From: Dasypus novemcinctus
Taxonomy: Eukaryota > Chordata > Mammalia > Cingulata > Dasypodidae
Assembly: GCF_030445035.2 (NCBI RefSeq)
Contig: NC_092216.1
Coordinates: forward strand, 10,789,405-10,853,404
Length of the DNA: 64,000 nucleotides
Reading direction: 5' to 3'
The notes below the pieces were generated by a model, which made no database searches, was not told the origin of the DNA, and saw only the letters and a program-made list of their open reading frames with translations. Position 1 is the stretch's first letter; each line of letters begins with the position of its first letter. A program made the translations under genes and the position numbers. Below, one piece after another: positions 1-12,060 of the stretch.

Positions 1-1138
1 TGCCTTTCATCACTGTTATAGGAGTTGCCCTGTATGTAGAGTGACAAGACAATATCTTCCATTTCTTCCTCAGTGTCTACATCCTTTATTTTTCTTTTTT
101 ATTCTTCTGATTAAGTTTGCATTCACATAAGTTTTAGATCACAGTAATTCACATATACAATATATGGTACTCCAACTTATCCAATATCAATCCCTTTGTC
201 AGTTCCCAAAGAATGATCTTTTTACATGTTCATATTATATTTGCTGCAGCTGATATACAGATATTGAAACAATAGCTTTCAAGCATGGATCCATTTGGGT
301 TTACATTATGGTTTATATTTTAGACTATACAATTTCCTAGATTTTTAGTTATCTTAAGGTTTACATTATAGCCTAGAAACTTTTATACATTTTTGGTGTA
401 ATTTAGCATGTCCTATATCCATCATTAATGATCTTGTGGAACATTTCCAGTGTCCCACAGTTATACTGATTCCATCTATTCAACACCTCTTTCCCCTTCC
501 CCTCAGGGCCCACCATGACAGTCAATCTTCATTACTTGAAGGACTATATTTAGAGATACTTACAACAATGTTGAGGGCTTGACATACTCAACTGCCCTAA
601 CCCATTGGGAGCCATCAATTCTCTCAAGAGTTGCAATTCCCTCTGCTTGAGAACATCAGTCCTCCCCAGGATGTGGGTATATCTTCACTCTCATTTGATG
701 GGTCTCCACCCGATGATATAACCCACTATGATAAAATGAACACTCATATTCCCTAGAAGCTTGCTCTGTGTCCACTACCTCCCCTTTAAGCATCTTAAAC
801 AGGTAGCCTTCCTTATTGTATTTTCTAAAAATTTTTCTCTACATTATAATTTCAACCACAAACCTGACAATCTCCTATTCAAGTGTTCCCCACTCTCACC
901 CTAATTTTGTGGGCCATCTGACCCATCCTCCCATCCCTAGCCACACTCAAACCCACAAAGCCCCACCAAAGATATCCCTATGCCCTCATTTTATCCCTTC
1001 CGTGTACAAATACTTACCTCCAGTTTATCATAGATTTCACCCATGGAGGTGTCAGCTTGCAACATTCCTCTACCCCCCAACTTCCTTTAAGCTTATCATC
1101 CAGTCTCTAGCCCTTTGACATAGCTTGGTTTACTTATT
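1..1138 (-). other. L1 3' UTR, first ~1.1 kb (partial)
   Basis: Non-coding sequence downstream of the ORF2 stop, on the minus strand. It aligns by eye with 42,230-43,381 (minus) and with the start of 21,735-24,696 (plus). The copies share long stretches, such as the Lys/Arg-free segment around 420-720 that reads as imperfect matches in all three. In the other copies this 3' UTR continues for another ~1.9 kb, so about two thirds of it lies left of the window. Confidence 0.85.
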
Positions 1139-4100
1139 TCATATCAGAGAGGTCATGTAGTATTTGTCCTTCAATGCCTGGTTTGCTTCACTCAACATAT
1201 TATCCTCAAGATTCATTCACGTTATCATATGTGTTTGTACTGTATTTGTTCTTATAGCCATGTAGTATTCCATTGTATGTTTATACCACATTTTACTTAT
1301 CCATTTATCTGTGATGGGCCTTTGGGTTGATTCCAAATTTTGGCAATAGTGAATGGTGCTGCTATGAACATTTGTGTTCATATATCAGCTTGTGTCCCTG
1401 TTTTCAGTTCTACGGGGTATATATCCAGCAGTGGAATTGCTGGGTCATATGGCAAATCTATAGCCAGTTTTTTGAGAAACTCCTGACCTGTCCTCCAGAA
1501 TGCCTAGATCCTTCTCCATTCCCACCAGCAGTGGATGAGTGTTCCCATTCCTTGACAACCTCTCCAGCACTTGTAGTCTTCTGATGTTTTGATAGCTACT
1601 AGTCTTATGGGAGTAAGATGGTATCTCATAGTTGTTTTCATTTGCATTTCCCTAATGGTTACTGATTTTGAGCATTTTTTCTTGTGTTTTGTAGCCATTT
1701 GCATATCTTCTTTGGAGAGGTGTCTGTTCAAATCTTTCCCCTATTTTTAAAATGAGCTGTTTGTCTTTTTATTTTCAAGATATAGGAGTTCTTTATATAT
1801 GCAAGATATAAGGCTCCTATCAGATATGTGGTTACCAAATATTGTCTCCCATTGTGTAGGCTCTCTTTTCACTTTCTTGATGAACTCCTTTGAGGTGCAA
1901 AAGGTTTTAATTTTGAAGATGTCCAGTTTATCTTTGTGTTCTTTCACTGCTCAAGCTTTTGATGTGAAGTTCATGAAACCATTTCCTATTACAAGTTTCT
2001 GTAAATGCTTCCCTACATTGCTTTCCTAGGTCTTTATGGTTTTGGCTCTTATATTTAGGTCTTTGACCCATCTTAAGTTGATTTTTGTATAAGGTGTGAG
2101 CTGGTAATCCTCTTTCATTCTTTTACTTATGGATATCCAGTTTTCCAGGCACCATTTGTTGAATAGGCCATTCATTGCCAGCTGAGAGGGTTGGTGGTCT
2201 TGTGAAATATCATATGACTGTATATACGAGGATCTATATCAGAACCCTTTATTCAGTTCCATTGGCCAGTGTGTCTGTCCTTGTGCCAATAACACTCTAT
2301 TTTCACTACTGTAGCTTTGAAGTATGCTTTGAATTTATGTAATTTGATACCTCCGGTTTCATTTTTCTTTTTCAATATGTCTTTCCTATTCTGTGCCTCT
2401 TTCAATTCCAAATAAATTTCATAGTTAGTTTCTCTAGTTCATTAAAGAATGTTGTGTTTTTACTGGGATTGAATTGAATTTGTAGATTAGTTTTGGTAGG
2501 ATAGACATCTTAGTAATATTTAGTCTTCCTATCCATGAACAGTGAATATTCTTTCATTTATTTAGGTCTTCTTTGATTTCCTTGAACAGTGTTGCACAGT
2601 TTTCTGTGTAGAAGTGTTTTACATCTTTAGTTAAATTTATTCCTAGGTATTTGATTTTTTAATTTTCTATTGTAAGTGGTATTTGATTCCCGATTTCCTC
2701 CTCAGATTCCTCATTATTGGTGTACAAAAATGCTACTGATTTTTGTGCTTGATCTTGTAACCTGCGACATTACTGAACTCATTTATAAGTTCAAGAAGCT
2801 TTATTATAGACTGCTTAGGGTGTTCTATGTACAGGATCATATCATCTACAAATAGGGAAATTTTGACTTCTTCCTTTCCAATTTGGATGCCTTTTTTGTC
2901 TGGTTTTTTACCTCAGTGCATGAGCAAGTGCTTCTAAGACTATGTTAAATGAAAGGGGTCATAATGGGCATCCTTGTCTTGTTCCTGATGTTTGAAGGAA
3001 AGATTTTAAGTTTTCACCATTGTAAATGATGTTAGGTGTGGGTTTTTCATCTATACTCTTTATCATGTTGAGGAAGTTTCCTTCTATTCTAATCTTTTGC
3101 AGTGTTTTTATCAAGAATTGGCGCTGTATTTTGTCAAATATTTTTTCTGCATCTATAGATATGATCATGTGATTTTTTCCCTTCAATCTATTTATATAGT
3201 GTGTTATATTAATTGATTTTCTTATGTTGAACCATCCTTGCATACCAGGAATGAATCCCACATAGTCATGATATATAATTGATTTAATATGTTGTTGAAT
3301 ACACTTAGACAGTATTTTGGGGAGAATTTTGGCATCTAGTTTCATTGGAGAGATTGGTCTGTAATTTTCCTTTCTTGTGGTGTCTTTGGGTTTGTTGCTA
3401 GAGTAATGTTGGCATCATAGAATGAGTTAGGCAATGTTCCTTCTGTTTTGATATTTTGGAGGAGTTTGAGCAAGATCGATATTAGATCTTTCTGGAATGT
3501 TTGGTAGAATTCACTTGTGAAGCCACAGGTCCTGGGTTCTTCTTAGTTGGGAGGTTTTTAATGACTGATTCTTTCCCTTTACTTGTGATGGGTTTGGTAA
3601 GATCATCTATTTCTTCTTTCATCAATGTAGGCTGCTTATGTATTTGTAGGAATTTGTCCATTTACTGTAAACTGTCCTTTTTGTTGGAATATAGCTTTAT
3701 AAATTAGCCTCTTATGATAGTCTTTATTTCTGTGGGGTCAGTGGTGATAGCTCTTTCTCATTTCTTATTTTGTGTATTTGAATCTTTTCTCTTTTTTCTT
3801 TGTTTGTCTAGCTAAGGGTTTGCCAATTTTATTGATTTTCTTAAAGAACCAGCTCTTGGTTTTGTTTCTTTTTTCAAGTGCTTTCTTATTTTCTATTTCA
3901 CTTAATTCAGCTCTGCTTTTTGTTGTTTCTTTCTTCTTCCTTTGGGTTTAGTTTGTCATTTTTTTTACTACTTCCTTCAAGTGTGCAGTTAGTTCTTCAA
4001 TTTTATGTGTTTCTTCTTTTTTGATGTATTAATTTATGGCTATGAATTTCCCTCTCAGTACAGTTTTGCTGCATCCCATAAATTTTGAAATGTTGTGCTA

Positions 4101-4949
4101 TCATTTTCATTCATTTCAAGGTAGTTATTCATTTCTTTTGAGATTTCCTTAATCACCCACTGTTTATCTAAGTGTGTGTTGTTTAACTTTCATATTTTGG
4201 TGCCAAATCTGGGTCTCTGTCCATTGCAGATTTCCAGATTCTTTCCACTGTGGTCAGAGAACTTATTTTGTGTGAATTTGATCTTTCTGAATTCATTGAG
4301 ACTTTCTCTGTGGCCTAGCATGTTATCTTTCTTGGAGAATGATCCATGTGCACTTGAGGAGAATTTATATCCTGGGTGTAATGTTCTGCACATGTCTATT
4401 AGGTTCAGCTCCTCTAATATATTGTTCAAAGTCTTTGTTTATTTATTGATTCTCTTTTGAGATGTTCTGTCCCAAATTGATAGTGATGTATTAAATTCCC
4501 CCACTATAATTGTAGAGGCCTCTCTTCCTTCACTTATTTTTCCAGTGTTTGCCTCATGTATTTTGAGGCACCCTTGTTAGGAGCATAAATGTTCATGATT
4601 GTTCTTTCTGCCTGAAAGAATATTGTAATATGTAGTGTTCATCCTTGTTTCTCACAATTGTTTTGCATTTAAAGTCTATTTTGTCTTATATTAATATAGC
4701 TATTCCTGCCCTTTTATGTTTATAGTTATGTTTATCATTTATTGTTTTCCAGCCATTCACTTTCAACCTCCTTGAATTCCTGGGTCTAAGATGTGTTTCT
4801 TGTAGATAGCTTATAAATGGGTCATAATTATTATCCAATCTTCCAGTCTGAGTCTCTTGACAGGTGAGTTTATTCCATTCACCTTCAGTGTTTTTACTTT
4901 CAAGAATTACTTATATTAGCCATATTTTCTTTGGCTTTGTGTTTGTCAT
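1139..4949 (-). pseudogene. L1 ORF2 (endonuclease/reverse transcriptase), disrupted
   Basis: A relic of the L1 ORF2 polyprotein, about 1,270 codons from an ATG at 4,949 to a TGA at 1,139-1,141. It would nick target DNA (apurinic-like endonuclease domain, N-terminal) and reverse-transcribe the L1 RNA. The endonuclease end lies at about 4,200-4,949, with a fragment reading NILEELNLIDMCRTLHP at 4,190-4,429. The reverse transcriptase lies at about 2,900-3,500; the fragment at 2,959-3,345 reads through [31 protein letters not shown] in pieces, the typical L1 fingers/palm stretch, then GTRQGCPL. Several frameshifts and stops separate these fragments, so no full product is possible. Confidence 0.93.
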
Positions 4950-5049
4950 ATTTTGATTTTTTTTGTCTTTTTTTTGCTCTTATACTCTCCTCCAACTCTG
5001 CCTCTCCTGTTTTTTTTTTTCTTTCTTCCTGCAGAACTCCCTTTAGTAT

Positions 5050-5961
5050 TTCTTGAAGGGCAGGATTCTTAGTTGGCATACACTCTTAGTTTGTTTATCT
5101 TTGAATATTTTTGAATTGTCCATCATTTTTGAAGCTAGCTTTGATGGATAGAGTATTCTTTGTTGGAAATTCTCTTCTTTTAGTACCTAGACTATGTCAT
5201 ACCACTGCCTTCTTGCCTCTGTGGTTTTATATGAGAAATTAGCACTTAATCTTATGGAGCCTCCTTTGTCTGTGATGGTTCTCTTTTCTCCTGCTGCTTT
5301 TAGTATTTTCTCTTTGCCTTGAGAATGGGATAATTTTCCAAGTATATGTCTTGTGGTAGGCCTGTTGGGATTTGTGGTGTTTTGGATATGTTGTGCTACC
5401 TGCTCATTTGCATCCATCTCCCTCAAGACGTTTGTGAAGTTTTCAATTGTTATTTCCTCCAACACCCCTTCTGTCCCTTTCCCTTCTCTTCTCCTTTTGG
5501 GATGCCTATAATGCATATGTTTGCATGTTTGCATTGTCATTCAGGTCCTTAGGTCCCTGGTGGATTTTTAGTATCTTTTTATTGATCAGTTATACTATCT
5601 GTTTGATTTCAGATATACTGTCTTTCACATCACTAATTCTTTCCTCTGCCTCCTCAAAGCTGCTGTTATTTGCTGAGGGTGTATTTTTTATTTCTTGAAT
5701 TGTACTATTCATCACCATCATATCCATTATCTTTTTGCATATGATTGCAATTTCTTCTGTATTCTTTCCAAGTGTTTTCTTCATATTCTTAATCTCTTCC
5801 TTCACTTTATCCAACTGTTCCCTAATATATGTTTTGAGAGCTTTAAGTTCTTGTTTGATGTTCTGCTGCTTTTCCTGGTTTTTAGTTTGTTCACTGGATT
5901 GGGGCATGATTTCCTGGTTATTGGTTTGGTTTGTAGTTTTTTGTTGATGTCTGGTCATCAT
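5050..5961 (-). pseudogene. L1 ORF1 (ORF1p RNA chaperone), disrupted
   Basis: A relic of ORF1p, the trimeric RNA-binding chaperone of L1. The ATG at 5,961 begins MMTRHQQKTTNQTNNQ. A glutamate/lysine-rich coiled coil follows (about residues 35-120, EQLDKVKEEIKNMKKTLGKNTEE, split over the heptads), then an RRM/C-terminal part in another frame at 5,187-5,540 (HPKRRREGKGTEGVLEE and ARRQWYDIV are recognisable). The family length is about 300 residues here, against ~340 in human L1. A frameshift near 5,560-5,590 joins the two parts. It sits just upstream of ORF2, separated by a short spacer. Confidence 0.92.
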
Positions 5962-7698
5962 TTTATCTTGATAGGTTTAATCCATTGTTTAGCTTCTTTT
6001 TCTAGTTTGGGGTTTAATTAGCTGTTGTTTTTGCATGCATGTTAAGTCTTCTTTTTTTCACTTTGCTCTTCTTATTCTATTTCCTTGTTGTTGGCTAAGT
6101 TCATTTGAAGGAAAATATTAGGGCCAGAGAAAGCAAAAGAAGTAAGAGAAGAAAATGAATAATAGTAGATTGATAGTAAATATTAACAGAGGAACCATGT
6201 GAGATCTAGGAAAATGGATATTAGACTCATGTATTTAGAGTTATAACAGTAAGAAAAATGGAGTACATATAATGAGACAGTAAACTGAATATGGGGAGGA
6301 ATATAGTGTGATTAAAAGGTCAGTGTGTTCAGGAGACAGGGAAAGAGAAAAGAAAGGACAATAATATAAAGAGTGAATGTAAGACAGAAAACAGAACACA
6401 GGTATTAGAAATAAAAAGTCAAAAATATAGGGTGGCAAACAAAGAGAGGTGTAAAGTAAGAGAGACAATATATGATGGAGGATAGAACAATGTAGAGGAA
6501 AGGGGATAGTGTTGGTGACCAAAATCTGTACACACAGAAAAGAGGAAGAGGAGGATGAGGAAATACAGTAAATGTGAAGTGCTCACTGCAGCACCTAATA
6601 TGAAAAATAATAAAAAAGAAGAGAAAGAAAGAAAAGAAAAAAAGGGAATGGGGAAGCAAGCATGAAAAACAAAAGAGAAAAAAAAAAGTACCCTGGGAAA
6701 TAAAGAGGAAGGAAAAAACAAAAGACAAACCTACAAAATACCAGACAAAGTTTCAAGCAAGAAATCCTTTTTGCAGTTAAATAAGATGCTTAGGGATCTG
6801 ATGTTCCCCTTTTCTCCTTTCCTCACCTTCCTCTCTCCCAGGTAAGCAGGAAAGCTGCTGGAGAGTTCCAGTAGGAGATTCAAGTGGGTCCTTGTTGAAC
6901 CAGCTCCGCACAGAAAACAATGACTCTTAATTTCCAGAGAGAGAGCACTTACACCTACCAAGAACCCTGAGCATGTTATTGGAAGTTTGGAAAGCACCTC
7001 CTACAATCTCTCTCCTTTAGGTGCGATACCAGAGGCTAGTTGATTTTCTGACTTCCCCTTCACCCAGACCAAGCTACCTATCCCATAGTATTTAGGTGAG
7101 TTGGACTCTCTCACCAGTTTCACCATTCCTTTCCTCTAGACTCTCCCCAAGCCAGCTAGTATGCTCCTCCAAGCTCAAAATAAAGGGGAGGAGGGAAGTA
7201 CCAGAAAATTCAACCTGAAGTCACATGACCCCTCTGCTGCACCTCCCACCGAGTCCCTCCCACTCAGAGTCAGTCTGAAACCATAAGGCTAGGGCAATCC
7301 TGGGCCTCCAGGAGCACTGGACTCAGGAAAGGACAGTCCAGGACACTGTAGACTCAGGGTATGTAGGTCTGTGGAACGTAGGCTATGGGGGCTCTGGGGA
7401 CACAGACCTGGGGACCATGCATCTGGGGATCATAGGGCTCAGGAAAGCCCCTGCACATCCAACAGTTCTCAGGGAACACCACAGCCACCAGCCCTATGGG
7501 GAAGGGTCCCTTCTCCACACAATTTCCTACCTCTGTATTCACAACCCAAAATTCGACCTTTAGAATTCTACTTCTGTTGCTGTCTCTCCAAATCGACATC
7601 CACATCCCTCACCCTGCTAGCGCCATAATAGCCTACTCTGTCTTGGCCACTTCTTTGCAGGAGAAACTATGAGGGACACTCAGACGCCATCTTTCTGA
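5962..7698 (-). promoter_or_regulatory. L1 5' UTR with internal promoter
   Basis: A ~1.74 kb leader upstream of ORF1 on the minus strand. It has two parts. A purine-rich + strand stretch at about 6,110-6,740 (pyrimidine-rich in the sense orientation) is followed by a GC-richer outer part at 6,770-7,698. The outer part contains short-period repeats (about 7,340-7,437) and ends with AAGATGGC (minus strand, 7,686-7,693). That is the same motif at the same place as the YY1 site in the human L1 5' UTR. Promoter function is inferred from position only. Confidence 0.75.
7686..7693 (-). promoter_or_regulatory. YY1-like site at L1 5' end
   Basis: AAGATGGC on the minus strand, within ~10 bases of the 5' end of this L1. 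The other L1 5' ends carry it as AAGATGGT (17,746), AAGATGGC (24,719) and AGATGGT (50,322). In human L1 a YY1 site of this core fixes the transcription start. Recurrence in four copies supports a real family feature. Confidence 0.6.
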
Positions 7699-8353
7699 AT
7701 ATCCCCTATAGTCTTTGTGCAACCTTTATTTATCTAAAGCTTCTTTGAAGCTAATATGAAAAATATAAGACACTGGGGAAACATATAGAATAAAATGTCA
7801 GTGTATGCACAAGACAACAGAACTTACAGTGATGAAAGATACAATGTCTAAATCATTTTATTTCAAGCTTTAAAAATATTTTGCATTTATTGGTTATTTT
7901 TAAAAATATTTCATTTTCTTAGGTTATTTCATTGGCTTCATTTCTGGAGAGGTTTTGGATCACAGATGGGTCACAACAGTGGCAGGGGAGGATCACCAGG
8001 GATGGGTGTCAGTGATGGGGAGATGCATGGGAAAGAGTTCACCTGGGGCATGCCTCTAAGGCATATTTTCAAGTGTTCATGGGGCATTTTCTTGGTAGGT
8101 GAAGATCAACACAATAACTGAAAGGATATTGAATTCCCATCCTGAGTAGTTCTGCTACATTCTGTAGTAGGACAGCAAGAATCCTAAGTTCCAGGGCAAT
8201 TCCTAGTGAAGGAAGACAGATGATTATGCCACAGTCCTGATATTGGTGATTGCACTTGTGAACATTTTATTGTGAATTTGAAAATTAGCCTTATATTATA
8301 TTCTGCCTAAGAGTTACCTTTTGAAACTTCCTTGTTGCTCAAATGTGGTCTCT

Positions 8354-8465
8354 CTCTTTTTTTTTCCAAATTCTACTCAATTTATTCATTTTTTAAAAAA
8401 TTTTACATTAAAAAAAATGAGGTCCCCATTCACCCCACTGCCCCCACCCCACCACTCCCCCCACA
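8354..8465 (-). mobile_element. Tiny 5'-truncated L1 3' end with 13-bp target-site duplication
   Basis: About 110 bases of L1 3' end on the minus strand. In the sense orientation it is a G-rich tract, then GGGGACCTCATT, TTAATGTAA, and an A tail at 8,354-8,365. It is flanked by the direct repeat AAATGTGGTCTCT at 8,341-8,353 and 8,466-8,478, which proves a target-primed insertion. Between the usual L1 end and the outer A run lie about 25 extra bases. Confidence 0.85.
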
Positions 8466-8672
8466 AAATGTGGTCTCTTTAAACAAAGCTCAGTTTATAA
8501 ATCTTCTGCCTGGAGTGGGACATGACTTCCATGGATAAACTTCCCTGTTACCAAGGGATTATTACCAAAAACCAACTCACAATGCATCTGGAAAAAGAAC
8601 TTGGCCAAAAGGGATAAATGGTAAATACAAATGAGTTTTTATGGCTTAGAGATTTCAAAGTGAGTTGGTAAG

Positions 8673-8683
8673 AGGATATGCTT
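8673..8683 (+). repeat. Target-site duplication of the HAUS2 retrocopy (left)
   Basis: AGGATATGCTT, repeated exactly at 11,086-11,096 directly after the poly(A) tail. It marks the insertion point inside the older L1 3' UTR. Confidence 0.9.
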
Positions 8684-11086
8684 TGGGTGCCATGGCTACA
8701 GTGAACCCTTGGGACCCAGCATTCATGCCAAATGATGCCAGGCTACTGCTGCGCTGTCTCCTAGCTTCAGGTCTGTTCACTCAGGAGATGTTAAATGTAT
8801 CTAAGAAATCAGCTTCTTGCTTTGTGAACTTCGTAAGACTACATTGGATCACAAACATGCAGGCTGAAATCTACCAGAAAAACTGGACATTTGAACTCCT
8901 GAAACTAGAAAAAGATACAGCAGATGTTCATCCTGTCCTTTTAGATCAGAAGTGTCATATCCTGCAAAGCATGAACAATTATTTGGAAACAGTGCTAAAG
9001 GAGAAGAGGTCCTTCAGGCAGAGATTAATGAAACCCGTGTGCCAAGAAAATTTGCCTATTGAAGCTGTTTATCACAGATATATGCTATATTTGCTGGAGT
9101 TGGCAGCAACTTTCATTGAGATATTAGAAACCCACCTGAAACAATTAGAAATACACCTCATTTATATGAAAATCTAATGAACATGAGCAAGACTTTAGCA
9201 AAGTGGAATATTTTGATGATTGAGACACAAGAATTGGCAGATAGAGTATACTCAAGTAGCAACAACATGAAAACAAAGTTTCCTCTTGCATCCCCAAAAT
9301 ATTAGCTGAAGAAAATTATCTTCATGAACATGACATTATAATGCCTCTTTTACCTTTTAATTCTAAAGTTCACATCCAAACTATTGATGACAAGTGATCA
9401 TCAACTGTTTATTTTTGCTTAATTATATATAGTCATATGAAGTTCCATTTCTATTTAATTGTGATGTGTGATGTGGGTAGACTTTGCTGCTAGCAATACT
9501 GAAAGAATCCCTTTATATTAAGGGTACCAGTGTTCCAGGTTCATTAAGATCACACTGAGTTTTCCTTAAACAAAGGAAATATATTTTTTCATTTCACTTG
9601 TCAGTAAAACTAGTAAGAATCAAAAGTAGACATGGCAATTTATTGACATGGGTTCATTAGCCATTCCTTAGGTAGCAGATTCTTTATTAAAATGTCTTTT
9701 AAAAAATGCATTTTTCCTGAATTGGAAGAGTATTCTTGAATCTCAAATTGTCTTACAGTGATTATTCCTGTGAGGTTGTTAGTAAATGTGCAGAATAAAG
9801 TTAACATAGCAGGACTGACTGCTAACCTTTGAAAGGCCTGGTGTTAAGATGCCTGGACTGGCATATGGGAACTTAGATTTCAGGAAGGTTACACCATCCT
9901 GACTCCTAAGAGTCTAAGAGTGGCTCACTATAACTAAGCTATTTGTATAAACATTGTGGTTTATGCTAAATACACACTTTCTTCTGGGATTCTGAATTTG
10001 ATATATGATAGGCAGAGGTTGTCAACATGACCAGTCTTCCAATAAAAAACGTGGACACTGAGTCTCTAATGAGCTTCCTTGGTTTAGACACATTTCCTAC
10101 ATGTTATGTTGTCACAATTCAGTTTCTGAGGGAATTAAGCACATCCTGTGTGACTCCACAGGGAAAGACTCTGGAATCCTGTGCTTGATTTCCCCCAGGC
10201 TTTGCCCATGTTATCTTTTCAAAATTCTTGTTGATTTTGCTTTGTATCTTTTCACTATAATAATTATAGACATGAATATGACTATATTCTAAGTCCCATG
10301 AGTCTTTCTAACTAATTAGAACCTAGAGGCAGTCTTGGAGACCCCAGATACACTAAGCAATTACTGGGAGTGTCCACTTGCAGCCTTAGGATTAGGCAGA
10401 AAAGAAAGGTAAAACAAAGAAAAGAAAAAGGCACATTATAAAATTTTAGAGTTTAACCTTACAGAATGGTCAGACATTTTACCTAGTCTAGTACAGAATG
10501 GTATGCTGATACTTAAAATGCCTTAGAATATACTCATTATATCAGTATTCCAACAACTCAGGCTTATTTTATTTTCAGGCTTGGGGTTCTGTTTTGTTTA
10601 AAAATGTGTGCATTATTATTTTTATGCTCTTGCATTCTCTGTGTCACAGAGGTTTGCTCATTCTTGTGTTTATTATACTCCTTAACACAAGAAGACCTAG
10701 AACACAGTATGATGAGTAGTTGTTTATAAAGATATAAGATTATCATTTTTAAAATTTCTGGTAAAACAACCAGGGATCACGTTTTGAAACATACTTTCCT
10801 GATTTTTCAAATGGGATATAGAAGATTGGTCATGATATTTTGAACATTACATAGACACTTAAGAAAAGCCTTCAGTTGTATTTCATGAAATCTGTTCAAG
10901 CCTAACTTTGGTTTCAAAACATCTCACTATGCTTTTTCTTCATGCGATTTTCAATATTAGTTTATATGTATGTGTTGTCTCTGTGTGTGTACAGTCACAA
11001 ATACTGATATGCCCACCTTTTAACTTTTTTGTCTATTGTATCAAAATATAAAAATAAACCTGTAATTTCTAACTAAAAAAAAAAAA
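8684..11086 (+). pseudogene. HAUS2: HAUS2 processed pseudogene with full 3' UTR, poly(A) and TSD
   Basis: A retrocopy of the mRNA for HAUS augmin-like complex subunit 2, a microtubule nucleation factor of the spindle. The ATG at 8,692 opens [20 protein letters not shown]. The frame then runs through [39 protein letters not shown] and [18 protein letters not shown], which I recognise as HAUS2. The frame breaks after ETHLKQ (about 9,147). The remainder continues in a shifted frame to a TGA at 9,395-9,397, with a further stop near the KY codons at about 9,300. The coding part is intronless. A ~1.7 kb 3' UTR follows, with AATAAA at 11,053 and an A12 tail at 11,075-11,086. The direct repeat AGGATATGCTT flanks it at 8,673-8,683 and 11,086-11,096. 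All this marks L1-mediated retroposition. No functional protein is expected. Confidence 0.93.
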
Positions 11087-11096
11087 GGATATGCTT
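11086..11096 (+). repeat. Target-site duplication of the HAUS2 retrocopy (right)
   Basis: Exact copy of 8,673-8,683, directly downstream of the A12 tail. The host L1 sequence resumes after it. Confidence 0.9.
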
Positions 11097-12060
11097 ATTC
11101 AAGTCTCAGCAGGATCTCATTGACTGCCACATTTGAGTAACTCAAATAATGGAGCCCTGAGGACTCTGAAGACATCCAGAAACTATAAGCAGGGTAGACA
11201 GCTCAGGAACTGGGCACCCTGTCATTGGGCTTTGCTTTGGAATTAATGTTCCTCATTGTAATAGGATTAGAGCATTTGTAAATTCTCTACACACAGCTCT
11301 TCTATCCCTTTTATTTTAACTTATAATTAGTACTATATTTGATAAGTGTAAGTCCCAGAGACTTAAATCTTTAATCTATTCATATATCAGTTGAGCTGTG
11401 AATTTGAGAAGAGTTGCAACACCTACTGTCCAGTTCATTGGACTCATCAAGACAACTAACAAGGAGATGATGTTGGACAACAACCATCCCAAGGGACATA
11501 AGAGTGTCTGCAACTGCAAGCAAGATAGTTCCATCCATATGGCCCAAGGGATCTAAGCCCCCTCTCAATTAGAATACAAGTAGGCACCACCATCCCCAAA
11601 TTCTCGTTTGGGGAATGAAAAATAGGCTAAATTAGAATTATTATTCTAATGTAAACTTTTTATTATTCAAGCAATATAAGAACTCTTATCATTGATATAA
11701 AGTCAGGTCTCCAGAGATTCTGAAGGGGGAGAGAGAAGAATAGGTGTAATTTGGGGCATTTTTAGGACATCGGAGTTGTCCCACATGACATTTCCTTGAT
11801 GGCTGCTGTATATTTTGTCATAACCTACAAAATTGTGTGGGATGGGGTGTAAACTATTATGTAAACTGTAGTCCATGGTTATTAGCAATGTTTCAATATG
11901 TGCTCATCAGTTGTAACAAATGTACCACACTAATGAAGGATGTTGTTAATGTGGGAAAGTGTGGGAGAAGGAGGGAATGGAGCATAAGGGAATCATTTAT
12001 ATTTTTTTATGTAACATCAATGTAATCTAAAGCTCCTTTAAAAATAAAATTTATTTTGAA

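Larger units (their letters stand above)
1..7698 (-). mobile_element. L1 retrotransposon, young family, 3' end cut by window start
   Basis: A nearly complete LINE-1 lies on the minus strand. Reading leftwards from 7,698 it has a ~1.7 kb 5' UTR, ORF1 (RNA-binding coiled-coil protein), ORF2 (endonuclease plus reverse transcriptase) and the first ~1.1 kb of a 3' UTR that runs off the window. The same order and sequence recur at 40,356-50,339 (minus) and 17,732-24,696 (plus), so the parts can be assigned by internal comparison. Both ORFs contain stops and frameshifts, so the copy is dead. Its 5' end abuts an older plus-strand L1 3' UTR. The 3' end and the target-site duplication cannot be checked because the element leaves the window. 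Confidence 0.93.
7699..12060 (+). mobile_element. Older L1 3' UTR, plus strand, split by two later insertions
   Basis: Sequence at 7,730-8,683 and 11,087-12,060 matches, with much divergence, the second half of the long L1 3' UTR seen at 22,840-24,690. Shared landmarks are the motif GGTTTTGGATCACAGA, the stretch TTGCTCAAATGTGG and the block around 8,520-8,660. It ends near 12,050 in a degenerate A-rich tail with AATAAA-like words. No ORF is left. It hosts a 5'-truncated L1 fragment (8,354-8,465) and the HAUS2 pseudogene. Confidence 0.7.

Noticed and set aside
6241-6728. Hydrophobic, phenylalanine/serine-rich minus-strand frames that look like membrane proteins
   Set aside because: They translate the pyrimidine-rich tract of the L1 5' UTR; TTT/TCT codons give false membrane-like proteins. 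The same artefact occurs at 18,493-19,114, 25,609-25,965 and 49,003-49,437.
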